NCBI GenBank assembly: GCA_002504405.1
Contig: DARO01000005.1
Location: forward strand, 124,001-188,000
Direction of reading: 5' to 3'
Length of the DNA stretch: 64,000 nt
DNA from: Methanomassiliicoccaceae archaeon UBA71
GTDB taxonomy: Archaea > Thermoplasmatota > Thermoplasmata > Methanomassiliicoccales > Methanomethylophilaceae
The translations under genes and the position numbers were made by a program. The notes beneath the pieces were generated by a model. It worked only from the letters and a program-made list of their open reading frames with translations. It had not been told where the DNA came from and made no database searches. This document shows positions 51,797-59,502 of the stretch, piece after piece (position 1 is the stretch's first letter; each line of letters starts with the position of its first letter).

Positions 51797-51928
51797 TCTC
51801 CTCACTCCCGTTTATAGTGTGGGCCATGATGCGCACCTTTTAAAAAAGTTATGCCCGCGCCCGGGCGCCGCCACCGTCGGGCGCGCGTCCATAATCATTA
51901 TAAATGATGGAAGGATGGCTCCGTTCAA

Positions 51929-52004
51929 GCTCTGGTAGTGTAGCGGCCAATCATTCGGCCCTTTCGAGGCCGACACTCGGGTTCGAATCCCGACCAGAGC
52001 ACCA
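51929..52004 (+). tRNA. tRNA-Glu (anticodon UUC)
   Basis: Acceptor GCTCTGG pairs with CCAGAGC, discriminator is A, and CCA is encoded at 52002-52004. The stem TCGGCC/GGCCGA encloses CTTTCGA, giving UUC for GAA and GAG. A TATA-like TTATAAATG lies at about 51898-51906. Confidence 0.96.
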
Positions 52005-52014
52005 TGTTCTCAAA

Positions 52015-53124
52015 TCACGGCCCCAGCAGTTTCTTCCTGTAGGCGGCGCTCTTCTCGGCTATCTCGTCGACGTTCTTCCTGTCGACGGCGTACACCTCCG
52101 GAAGCTTCCTGGGGTGGGCGGCCAGCATGGCGTCCGTCAGGTGCCTGTCGGGCATGTCCGCCTTCTTCAGGTATTCCCTGCTCCAGTTGTTGGCCAGGTC
52201 CAGGACCGCCTCGATCCCGAGGTTGTAGAACTGCTCCGCGAACACCGCACCGACGGTAGCGTCCTTGGACAGGATCGCGACGTTAGACCCCCTGACGGCG
52301 AAGTCGGTCCCGTTGATGGACAGGGACACTCCCCCGCTGTCCCTCACGAGGTCCAGCGCCTGGAAGTCCGTATTGTCGCTTCCGATGTACAGCGTGCTGT
52401 CCAGGTCGATGCCGGTCTGTCTCCTTATGTCCAGCAGGCGGTAGGCCTTCTTGTGGGAGGTCACCGGTGCGCTGTTCTCCATAAGGTTCATGGCGGCCAT
52501 CTCCGGAATCTGGTCCTGGAGGATCTCGTCCAGCGTCTTGATTATCTTGACGTCCAGCTCATGGATCTCCATGGGGACGTTGAGCTCGTACTCGATCTTC
52601 GGTATGCGCAGAGCGGTGATCCTCTCGCACATCTCCCTCAGCCTTCTGGATTCCGTGCGGCTGAACTGGACGTTGTCCATGTTGAGCGTCGAGCATGCGA
52701 CCTCGCATAGCGGGGCGTTCAGAGCCTCCGACACGCACATCATGCTGTGCTCGTAGAGGGATGTGGTTATGAACGTGGGCATAAGTCCCGACAGGTACCT
52801 CATGGACACGTCGGCCCCTGGCATCATCCTGAGGTCCTCGCGGCTGAACTTGTTCATGAGATGGTCGGTCGCCCCGTTGGCCTTGAGGAACGGGACCGCC
52901 CATTTCAGGCTGTTTCCCGCGGTGGCCTCCTCCCTGCCGAGCACGTACGCAGTGAGCTCGTCGTAGCGGACCAGGACGTCGAAGAAGTGGGTCCCGTTGC
53001 GTATGAACCTGCCGCAGAGGTCCCTCATCGCGTTGTTCATCGTGAGGAAGCCGTGGCATCCGGTGACCATGAGCCTGTCGGGGAACAGTCCGAGCTCCTC
53101 GACAGGATCGAACTCTCCAGACAT
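52015..53124 (-). CDS. HAD-like protein with altered motif I
   Basis: This protein of about 369 residues has HAD-superfamily features in the second half: TLYIGSDNTDFQALDLVRDSGG, the motif IV region with SDNTD, then SINGTDFAVRGSNVAILS. Archaeal homologues of similar length are annotated as EhaR-like or COG4030-type predicted phosphatases. The nucleophile motif DxDxT should lie near the N-terminus; here the region reads MVTGCHGFLTMNNAM, with no Asp. So the hydrolytic nucleophile seems lost. GGTGG upstream suits the ATG at 53124, two bases after the formyltransferase-like stop. The pair is probably one transcript. Confidence 0.7.
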   Translation of the reverse strand: MSGEFDPVEELGLFPDRLMVTGCHGFLTMNNAMRDLCGRFIRNGTHFFDVLVRYDELTAYVLGREEATAGNSLKWAVPFLKANGATDHLMNKFSREDLRMMPGADVSMRYLSGLMPTFITTSLYEHSMMCVSEALNAPLCEVACSTLNMDNVQFSRTESRRLREMCERITALRIPKIEYELNVPMEIHELDVKIIKTLDEILQDQIPEMAAMNLMENSAPVTSHKKAYRLLDIRRQTGIDLDSTLYIGSDNTDFQALDLVRDSGGVSLSINGTDFAVRGSNVAILSKDATVGAVFAEQFYNLGIEAVLDLANNWSREYLKKADMPDRHLTDAMLAAHPRKLPEVYAVDRKNVDEIAEKSAAYRKKLLGP

Positions 53125-53125
53125 A

Positions 53126-53950
53126 TCAGTCACCCACCGCGCGGTCCACCTGGGCGGACAGGTCGTACGGTCCGTCCAGCTGCCTGTCGCCGGAGTAGAG
53201 CCTCTTGTTCACTATCCTGACCCTGCCGTCCGCGAACGCGGCGACGGTCGCTACTATGAGGGGCAGCTCGCGCTTGGCGCCGTCCTCCCTTATGCGCTTG
53301 AACAGCGGCTCGCTCTCGCCCTCGGCCGCTCTGATCTCGTCCAGCGACATCCTCTCCATCTTGGACCCCATATCTTCCCAGAGCGCGTCGTAGTCCCCGC
53401 CGCGGATGGGGAATCCGCAGTACGTTATCGCCGCTCCGCGGTCCCATTCCTTCGTGCAGATGTGCATCATCGCGCCCTGCCTCTCGGCCCCTTCGGAGAT
53501 GAGCTGCCATATCACTTCCTGCCATGTCCCCTTGGGACCGTCCGGCAGCGCCGGGTGCAGGTTGAGCATGTCGTATTCCTCGCATGTCTGGTCGTCCATC
53601 CACATCATGTATCCGGCCAGGATCCCCAGGTCGAAGTCATAGGGCGCGGTCCTCTCCCGGAGTACCTTCCCGTATTCGTCCCTCCATGCCGCCTCGTCTG
53701 AAGCCCTGAGCTCCGGCATGAAACCTTTCCACGAGACCGTGACCAGCGGGATGCCGTAGCCCTCGACCATGTCGAAGAACATCTTCCTCTGGTCTCTCTT
53801 GGGATTGTTCTCCTCGTTGTTGTCCCAGTTGCAGAAAACGAACGCTATCTCTACATCGAGTTCGCCGCGGAGCTTCCCGTCCATGACGGCCTTCAGCAGA
53901 TTGCGGGATCCGGGACCCCTTCCTGTGGAGAACCAACCCAGTCTGAGCAT
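53126..53950 (-). CDS. Formyltransferase-like (PurN-type) protein
   Basis: This 274-residue protein has the formyltransferase fold: LGWFSTGRGPGSRNLLKAV at the N-terminus, the catalytic NLHPALPDGPKGTW (Asn and His of the formyltransferase triad), and MMHICTKEWDRGAAITYC with the Asp. It is longer than PurN (about 200 residues) and has an extended C-terminal part with GFPIRGGDYDALWEDMG, so the formyl acceptor may not be GAR. GGAGG at 53956-53960 marks the ATG at 53950; an upstream TTG was rejected. It is followed at once by the HAD-like gene. Confidence 0.75.
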   Translation of the reverse strand: MLRLGWFSTGRGPGSRNLLKAVMDGKLRGELDVEIAFVFCNWDNNEENNPKRDQRKMFFDMVEGYGIPLVTVSWKGFMPELRASDEAAWRDEYGKVLRERTAPYDFDLGILAGYMMWMDDQTCEEYDMLNLHPALPDGPKGTWQEVIWQLISEGAERQGAMMHICTKEWDRGAAITYCGFPIRGGDYDALWEDMGSKMERMSLDEIRAAEGESEPLFKRIREDGAKRELPLIVATVAAFADGRVRIVNKRLYSGDRQLDGPYDLSAQVDRAVGD

Positions 53951-54002
53951 CGGCGCCTCCAACGGCTTATCCCTATATTACAAATCCGACAGGCAGCACG
54001 CG

Positions 54003-54410
54003 TCAGACGTCGAATATGACGGTGACGGACGGTTCGTCGGGGTCGACCTCCATCATATGGTAGGTCACGGCCTTGACCTCCGACTTGACGCGATGGCGCC
54101 CCCGGTCCAGGGTCTCCCCCCTTCCGTGGCAGACCACGTCGCCCCCGTCGAAGGACACCTCGATCTCCTTAAGGATTAGGCCTTCGCAGTCCTCGATGAA
54201 GAGGAGCTCCGACAGATAGGAGTAGAGCATGTCCTCCATGTCTATGCCCGAGACGCGGAACTCCGTCACCTCGCCGGTCCCTATCCCCGAGAGGTCGACG
54301 GTCTGGTCGAAGAGGGCGAACCCGGCGTTCTCGAAGCACTCCTCCAGTGTGTCCCCGAACGCCTTCACCATCATGTCCGCGGTGTGGTCCACCAGGATGT
54401 ACCTGTCCAT
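54003..54410 (-). CDS. Archease, RtcB ligase activator
   Basis: This 135-residue protein matches archease: YILVDHTADMMVKAFGDTLEE (metal/ligand Asp and His), YSYLSELLFIEDCEG, and VKAVTYHMMEV near the end. Archease helps the tRNA ligase RtcB, which joins tRNA halves after intron removal, undergo guanylylation. RtcB is not in the window. It diverges from the HD gene across a shared GTTTAAGC-like TATA region. Confidence 0.93.
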   Translation of the reverse strand: MDRYILVDHTADMMVKAFGDTLEECFENAGFALFDQTVDLSGIGTGEVTEFRVSGIDMEDMLYSYLSELLFIEDCEGLILKEIEVSFDGGDVVCHGRGETLDRGRHRVKSEVKAVTYHMMEVDPDEPSVTVIFDV

Positions 54411-54468
54411 GCCGGGTTATCGGCGGGCCAGTAGATAACCGTTTAAGCGCGGAACCGGTGGCCCGTTC

Positions 54469-55107
54469 ATGGAAGAGAAAGTATTCGTTTCCGCGGAGGC
54501 GTTCCTCATCGGGCTGTTCGCGGGAGACAGCGGAGGGCACGACATACACCACACGATGCGCGTCCACGACCTGGCGAGGGCAATCTGCTCCAGGGAGGGC
54601 GGGGACGAGGACGTGGTCAGGCTGGCGGCCCTCCTCCACGACGCCGACGATCCGAAGCTCTTCCGCTCCGCCGGATACCCGAATGCACGCCGCTTCATGG
54701 AATCCCAGGGGGTGCCGGAGGGTATGCAACGCAGGGTCCTCTCGATAATAGACCAGGTGTCGTTCAGGGGGACCTCCTCGGTCATCCCGGACACCATCGA
54801 GGGGCGCATCGTGCAGGACGCTGACAGGCTGGACGCGATAGGTGCGATCGGCATAGCCAGGGCGTTCGCGTACGGCGGCAGCCGGGGGCGCCCCATGCAT
54901 GTGCCAGGGGTCGGACCCACCCTGGGGATGGACGGGGATGCCTACCGTAGCAACGAAGGGACCACGGTCAACCACTTCTACGAGAAGCTACTGCTGCTGA
55001 AGGATATGATGGGTACGGCGACCGGCAGGGAGATGGCCGAGCACAGGCATGCCTACATGGTCGGCTTCCTCGAGGAGTTCATGGCAGAATGGGACGGAAG
55101 GTTGTGA
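54469..55107 (+). CDS. HD-domain phosphohydrolase
   Basis: This 212-residue protein has an HD domain: GGHDIHHTMRVHDLARAI, LLHDADDPKLF (the His-Asp motif), and QDADRLDAIGAIGIARAF. It resembles YedJ-like predicted metal-dependent hydrolases that may act on nucleotides. The C-terminus (MAEHRHAYMVGFLEEFMAEWDGRL) is antisense to the last 120 bases of the Crp/Fnr frame. A TTTAAG near 54442-54447 is about 25 bases before the ATG, fitting a leaderless transcript. Confidence 0.85.
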   Translation: MEEKVFVSAEAFLIGLFAGDSGGHDIHHTMRVHDLARAICSREGGDEDVVRLAALLHDADDPKLFRSAGYPNARRFMESQGVPEGMQRRVLSIIDQVSFRGTSSVIPDTIEGRIVQDADRLDAIGAIGIARAFAYGGSRGRPMHVPGVGPTLGMDGDAYRSNEGTTVNHFYEKLLLLKDMMGTATGREMAEHRHAYMVGFLEEFMAEWDGRL

Positions 55108-55770
55108 TCGCCTCAATACGAAGCGGTTCTTGGAGAATTCGATGAGGCCGTCCCTCTTCATTCTACCGAGCTCCGCGGACATCGCGCTACGATCAACACC
55201 CAGGTGATCGGCCATCTGCTGACGGTTTAAGGGCACTAGGAACTCGCGCTCTCCGGAGATGCGCGCCTGATCGGATAGGAAGGCACACACCTTCTCGCGG
55301 GTCGTTCTCTTCGACATCTGGTCCAGACGCTGATTTAGGTCAACGGATTCATGCGCAAGGATGCGTATCATGTTCCTTACCAGCCGGTTGTGGAACTCGC
55401 ACGAGGATGTGCACACGTTGGCGATCCTGTTCACATCCAGGAACAGAACCTCCGAGTGCTCGACGGCCACGACGCTTACGTCCAGCAGACTTTCGGACGA
55501 GCAGGCGTACTCGCATCCGACCATCCCTCCCGTGCGGACCTCTGAGAGTACAGTCCTGTTCCCCCAGTAGTCCTCCTTCACAATCCTGACGCATCCCTCG
55601 GTCACCACCCCAAGACAGTCGGTGCGGTCTCCTCTGCGAAACACGTAGTCGTCCTTGGAGTACCTTCTGTTTATCGCGCCGAGGCATTTCAGCATCTTCT
55701 TGGCCTCGTCCGGCTGTATTCCCTCGAACAGGCCTGTTCTCTCGAGTATTGCAAGCGTGTTCCGTGTCAT
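54988..55770 (-). CDS. Crp/Fnr-family transcriptional regulator
   Basis: This protein has a cyclic-nucleotide-binding-like beta-barrel (about residues 1-130; YVFRRGDRTDCLGVVTEGCVRI, TGGMVGCEYACSSE) and a winged helix (about 150-220; NRQQMADHLGVDRSAMSAELGRMKRDGLIEF). Several Cys residues lie in the sensor part (EYACSSE, NVCTSSCEFH), which could serve redox sensing. The ATG at 55770 was chosen because the upstream extension is AT-rich and unlike the family. After about residue 222 an unusual tail of about 40 residues runs antisense through the HD gene and ends at a TAG, the only TAG stop I found. It is divergent from hcp. Confidence 0.85.
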   Translation of the reverse strand: MTRNTLAILERTGLFEGIQPDEAKKMLKCLGAINRRYSKDDYVFRRGDRTDCLGVVTEGCVRIVKEDYWGNRTVLSEVRTGGMVGCEYACSSESLLDVSVVAVEHSEVLFLDVNRIANVCTSSCEFHNRLVRNMIRILAHESVDLNQRLDQMSKRTTREKVCAFLSDQARISGEREFLVPLNRQQMADHLGVDRSAMSAELGRMKRDGLIEFSKNRFVLRRSQPSVPFCHELLEEADHVGMPVLGHLPAGRRTHHILQQQ

Positions 55771-55772
55771 TC

Positions 55773-55806
55773 GTTGTATAAACAACATTATTGTTATAAA
55801 AACAAT
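55773..55806. promoter_or_regulatory. Two Crp/Fnr-type palindromes between the regulator and hcp
   Basis: GTTGTATAAACAAC at 55773-55786 and ATTGTTATAAAAACAAT at 55790-55806 are perfect inverted repeats with TATA-like centres, resembling Fnr-type sites. TTTATA on the minus strand within the second site (55795-55800) lies about 27 bases before the regulator ATG. GTATAAAC in the first site serves hcp. Binding at either would cover a TATA box. Confidence 0.75.
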
Positions 55807-55845
55807 ACTACATCGAACATCAGAACAGTTTCGGAGGCAAGAATC

Positions 55846-57375
55846 ATGGAACAGCTGATGTTTTGTTATCAATGCGAGCAGACTGCCGGATGCACGACAT
55901 GCACCGGCAAAAGAGGGGTATGCGGCAAGACCGCGGAGATCGCCCGTCTGCAGGACGAGCTCACAGGGGCGCTGGTGGGGTTCGCCGAGGCCGTCGAGTG
56001 CAGACCGACCACCACTGAGGAAGATGCAGCGGTCCTGAGGGCGCTATTTTCCACGCTGACGAATGTGGACTTCGACCCGGAGGACTTGGCATCCCAGTCA
56101 TCGGCCATCGTCTCGGCCGGGGGCAGGGTCATGGACATGACGGAGTTGTGGGACGCCCAGGAGGACATCCGCTCCATCAAGTCGCTGATACTGTTCGGCA
56201 TCCGCGGAATGGCGGCATACGCCTACCATGCGATGGTCCTGGGACAGAGTGATGAGAAGGTGATGTCGACGATCTACCGTGGACTCAGAGCCATAGGAGG
56301 GGATGCGGGATCCGAGGAGCTCTTGAAGACGGTCATGGAGGTCGGGGCTTCCAATTATGTGTGCATGGAGATGCTGGATTCCGCCAACCGTTGCGCCTTC
56401 GGCACTCCGTCGCCTACCAAGGTCAGCACCGATATAGACGCAGGACCCGCGATTATAGTCACAGGTCACGATCTGCTGGACTTGAAAGAGCTTCTGGAGC
56501 AGACGTATGGTATGGGCATAAACGTGTACACGCACGGTGAGATGCTTCCGGCCCATGCCTATCCGGAGCTCTCCCGGTACCCGCACCTCAAAGGCAACTA
56601 CGGCACCGCCTGGCAGAACCAGAGATCCGAGTTCGAAGGGATAGACGTCCCCATCCTGTACACCACCAACTGCCTAGTCCCACCTCTGGACTCGTATCTC
56701 GGGAGGGTATACACCAGTGGTCCCGTCGCCTATCCCGGTGCGACCCATATAGAGGGCAGGGATTTCACGCCCATCATAGAGGCCGCACTCGCCCTCGGGG
56801 GCTTCAAGGAGTCGGTGGCGGGAACGCATGAGTACACGACCGGATTCGGGCACGACGCGGTACTCTCAGTCGCGGACAAAATCGTGGATGCCGTGGAGTC
56901 AGGGGCGATCGGCCATTTCTTCCTAGTGGGGGGCTGCGATGGTGCCAGGCCGGAGCGCGGGTACTTCCGCGAGTTCGTCGCATCCACCCCGCAGGACAGC
57001 GTTGTCCTCACGCTGGCTTGTGGAAAGTACAGGTTCAACGACCTGGATCTGGGAACCATTGGGGGCATACCCCGCCTCATGGACATGGGGCAGTGCAACG
57101 ATGCCTATAGCGCGATAAAGGTCGCGGTCGCCCTGTCCGAAGCCTTCGGATGCGACGTGAACGAACTGCCCTTGTCCATGGTTCTGTCCTGGTACGAACA
57201 GAAGGCCGTGTGCATCCTTCTGACCCTCCTCCATCTGGGTATAAAGGGAATATACCTGGGCCCTACTTTGCCGGCCTTCGTCTCTCCCGGGGTCCTGGAG
57301 TTCCTGGTGGAGAACTTCGGCATCCATCCCATCGGCACTCCAGCAGAGGACATGGCGAGGATGCTGAAGGGGTGA
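55846..57375 (+). CDS. hcp: Hybrid-cluster protein / hydroxylamine reductase Hcp
   Basis: This 509-residue protein is an Hcp, reducing hydroxylamine or nitric oxide. The N-terminal Fe-S cysteines are MFCYQC, CTTC and GVCG (Cys 7, 10, 19 and 26; CX2CX8CX6C). Late cluster and hybrid-cluster ligands are in THGEMLPAHAYPE (Glu, His), TTNCLVPP, and LACGKYRFN. GGAGG at 55833-55837 sits eight bases before the ATG at 55846, so the upstream extension is rejected. It is divergent from a Crp/Fnr regulator with shared palindromes. The protein supports anaerobic defence against nitrosative or oxidative stress. Confidence 0.95.
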   Translation: MEQLMFCYQCEQTAGCTTCTGKRGVCGKTAEIARLQDELTGALVGFAEAVECRPTTTEEDAAVLRALFSTLTNVDFDPEDLASQSSAIVSAGGRVMDMTELWDAQEDIRSIKSLILFGIRGMAAYAYHAMVLGQSDEKVMSTIYRGLRAIGGDAGSEELLKTVMEVGASNYVCMEMLDSANRCAFGTPSPTKVSTDIDAGPAIIVTGHDLLDLKELLEQTYGMGINVYTHGEMLPAHAYPELSRYPHLKGNYGTAWQNQRSEFEGIDVPILYTTNCLVPPLDSYLGRVYTSGPVAYPGATHIEGRDFTPIIEAALALGGFKESVAGTHEYTTGFGHDAVLSVADKIVDAVESGAIGHFFLVGGCDGARPERGYFREFVASTPQDSVVLTLACGKYRFNDLDLGTIGGIPRLMDMGQCNDAYSAIKVAVALSEAFGCDVNELPLSMVLSWYEQKAVCILLTLLHLGIKGIYLGPTLPAFVSPGVLEFLVENFGIHPIGTPAEDMARMLKG

Positions 57376-57381
57376 AACATT

Positions 57382-57423
57382 GGGCCTCTGTGACGCTTGC
57401 TACGATAAGCATCACGGAGGCCC
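57382..57423 (+). terminator. Long imperfect hairpin after hcp
   Basis: GGGCCTC at 57382-57388 pairs with GAGGCCC at 57417-57423; between them GTGA and GCTT pair with TCAC and AAGC, with single mismatches, around a GCTACGAT loop. CTGCGGAATCCGCAG at 57452-57466 is a second small palindrome. The hairpin probably ends the hcp transcript. Confidence 0.7.
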
Positions 57424-57521
57424 CATTATCCGCAAAGGATACCCCGACATTCTGCGGAATCCGCAGTCATTTGGGCGTCCCACCCACAAATGCTTAATAT
57501 GGACATTCAGTGGACGGTATC

Positions 57522-58328
57522 ATGCGCATTACAATCGTAGGGTGCGGTTCCATCGGCACCAAACTGGCCAAGGCGGCCGACGAGATCGCGGAGGTCAAGA
57601 GGATTTACCTCCTCGACATGGAGCGCCATCTCGCGGAGGACCTGGCAGCCCAGCTGAAGAAGGCCATAGTTGTCGACAACGTGGACGAGGAGCTCTACCA
57701 CTGCGACCTCGTCATAGAGGCCGCGTCCCAGGAGGCTGCCAAGCAGATCCTCCCCACCGTCGTCTCGAGGGGCGTGGACATCATGATCATGTCCGTGGGG
57801 TCCCTCGTGGATGATGGCTTCAGAGACATGGTGAAGGAGAAGGCGGCCCAGTGCGAGTCCAGGATATTCATACCCTCGGGGGCGGTGTGCGGAACGGACG
57901 GTCTCAGGTCATCGGCCACGGGACGTCTGGACGAGGTGGAGCTGATAACCACCAAAGGCACCAAGAGCCTGGAGGGTGCCCCGTACATCGTAGAGAAGGG
58001 CATAGACATAAACAGCATCACGGAGCCCACGACGATCTTCACCGGCACGGCCAGGGATGCCGTCAGGCTGTTCCCCAAGAACGTCAATGTGGCGGCAACG
58101 GTCTCCCTGCTTGGGGTGGGGTTCGACCGCACAAAGGTAACCGTCGTCCTGGATCCGAACAGCCATAGCAACTCACACGAACTGAGGGTGAAGGGCGAGT
58201 TCGGGGAGATGACATGCCACACATACAACGTCCCGTCTCCTGACAACCCGAAGACGTCCCATCTCGCGGCCCTCTCCGCCATATCCGCTCTCAAGAGGAT
58301 AGTCCGGAACGAATGGATCGGCATCTGA
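57522..58328 (+). CDS. nadX: L-aspartate dehydrogenase NadX
   Basis: NadX oxidises aspartate to iminoaspartate, the first step of NAD synthesis in many anaerobes. The 268-residue protein starts MRITIVGCGSIGTKLAKAAD (Rossmann motif GCGSIG), with CDLVIEAASQEAA, the SVGSLVDDGF region, FIPSGAVCGTDGL near residue 110 and the late NPKTSHLAALSAISAL. GTG at 57510 is an alternative, but the ATG at 57522 gives the family start. A TTAATAT box is about 25 bases upstream, suggesting a leaderless transcript. No nadA or nadC lies nearby. Confidence 0.93.
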   Translation: MRITIVGCGSIGTKLAKAADEIAEVKRIYLLDMERHLAEDLAAQLKKAIVVDNVDEELYHCDLVIEAASQEAAKQILPTVVSRGVDIMIMSVGSLVDDGFRDMVKEKAAQCESRIFIPSGAVCGTDGLRSSATGRLDEVELITTKGTKSLEGAPYIVEKGIDINSITEPTTIFTGTARDAVRLFPKNVNVAATVSLLGVGFDRTKVTVVLDPNSHSNSHELRVKGEFGEMTCHTYNVPSPDNPKTSHLAALSAISALKRIVRNEWIGI

Positions 58329-58413
58329 ACCGGTCCATCCCGGTCAAACCGCTTCTCAACCGCCCCCGCGTCCCATAGAATCCGTATTATAGGGACGCGG
58401 GGATTCATCGGCC

Positions 58414-59502
58414 ATGTCAGAATCGAGGGCCGAGAGGCTCATTTCGAACGCGGAAGGTATGGACGCCGTCGTCATAGCCAACGACGGCGAGCCCTTCCTG
58501 GACTCCACTTTCTGGTACATCACCGAGCAGGGCTCCGGAACATTCGAGGGGTCCTTCGCCATAGTCGGGCCCGGCGGATCACTGGACGTCATCGTGAGCG
58601 TCCTCGAAGAGGAGGGCGCCAGGGAGGGGGCCGGGGATGTGCACGTGTATCACAACAGGGAGGAGCGCGATGCTTTCCTCAGGGATGCCCTGAGGGGCTG
58701 TTCGAGGGTCGGATTCAACTTCCATTCGGCGACATATGCGGCGGTCGAATACGTGAAGAAGACCGTTGACGGCATCGAGGCGGTCGACGCTGCCGGCGCC
58801 ATCGACGCAACCGTCTCGGTGAAGGACGAGAAGGAGATCTCCGCCACAAGGGAGGCGTGCAGGATATCGTCGATCGTGGCCGGGGAGATCCCCGACATGC
58901 TGTCGGAGGGGGTCTCCGAGAAGGAGGTAGCCGCCAGGATGGACAACCGCATGAGGGAGCTCGGCGGAACAGGGAACGCCTTCGACACCATCGCGGCGTT
59001 CGGAGCGTACTCGTCCCAGCCCCACCACATGCCCTGCGACTACAGGCTGAGGTCTGGGGACACGGCCCTTTTCGATTTCGGGACCAAGTACAACCGCTAC
59101 TGCTCAGACATGACCCGCACCGTCTTCCTGGGTAAGCCCCCGGAGATCCTGGAGAGGGCATACGAGGTCGTTCTGGAGGCGCAGGCCGCCGGGATCGCCG
59201 AATACCGCGACGGTGCACCGGCGAACGCGGCCGATCTTGCCGCCAGGAAGATAATTGACGATTCCGAGTTCAAGGGGAGGTTCATCCACTCCTTCGGGCA
59301 CGGGATAGGCATGGATGTGCATCAGGCGATATACGTCGCCCCGAGATCGACCCAGATCCTCCGCGCAGGGAACATCGTGTCCGCCGAGCCAGGCGTGTAC
59401 ATTCCGGGCGTGGGCGGGATAAGGATCGAGGACACGTGCCTGATCACGGAGGACGGGTGCGAAGTGCTGACGTCCTTCGACCACAGCTTCACGGTGGTCT
59501 GA
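58414..59502 (+). CDS. M24-family metallopeptidase (Xaa-Pro dipeptidase-like)
   Basis: This 362-residue protein has an N-terminal creatinase-like domain (about residues 1-125) and a pita-bread catalytic domain. Metal-binding residues are visible in LFDFGTKYNRYCSDMTRTVF (Asp-Asp), FGHGIGMDVHQAIY (His), SAEPGVYI (Glu) and IRIEDTCLI (Glu). It removes prolyl dipeptides or the N-terminal residue before Pro in known members. TATTATAG at 58385-58392 is about 26 bases before the ATG. The TldD gene starts directly after its stop. Confidence 0.92.
   Translation: MSESRAERLISNAEGMDAVVIANDGEPFLDSTFWYITEQGSGTFEGSFAIVGPGGSLDVIVSVLEEEGAREGAGDVHVYHNREERDAFLRDALRGCSRVGFNFHSATYAAVEYVKKTVDGIEAVDAAGAIDATVSVKDEKEISATREACRISSIVAGEIPDMLSEGVSEKEVAARMDNRMRELGGTGNAFDTIAAFGAYSSQPHHMPCDYRLRSGDTALFDFGTKYNRYCSDMTRTVFLGKPPEILERAYEVVLEAQAAGIAEYRDGAPANAADLAARKIIDDSEFKGRFIHSFGHGIGMDVHQAIYVAPRSTQILRAGNIVSAEPGVYIPGVGGIRIEDTCLITEDGCEVLTSFDHSFTVV

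Noticed and set aside
57380..57814. A frame from a TTG beginning MGLCDACYDKHHGG after hcp
   Set aside because: It runs across a clear hairpin and then nadX in another frame, without a family match.
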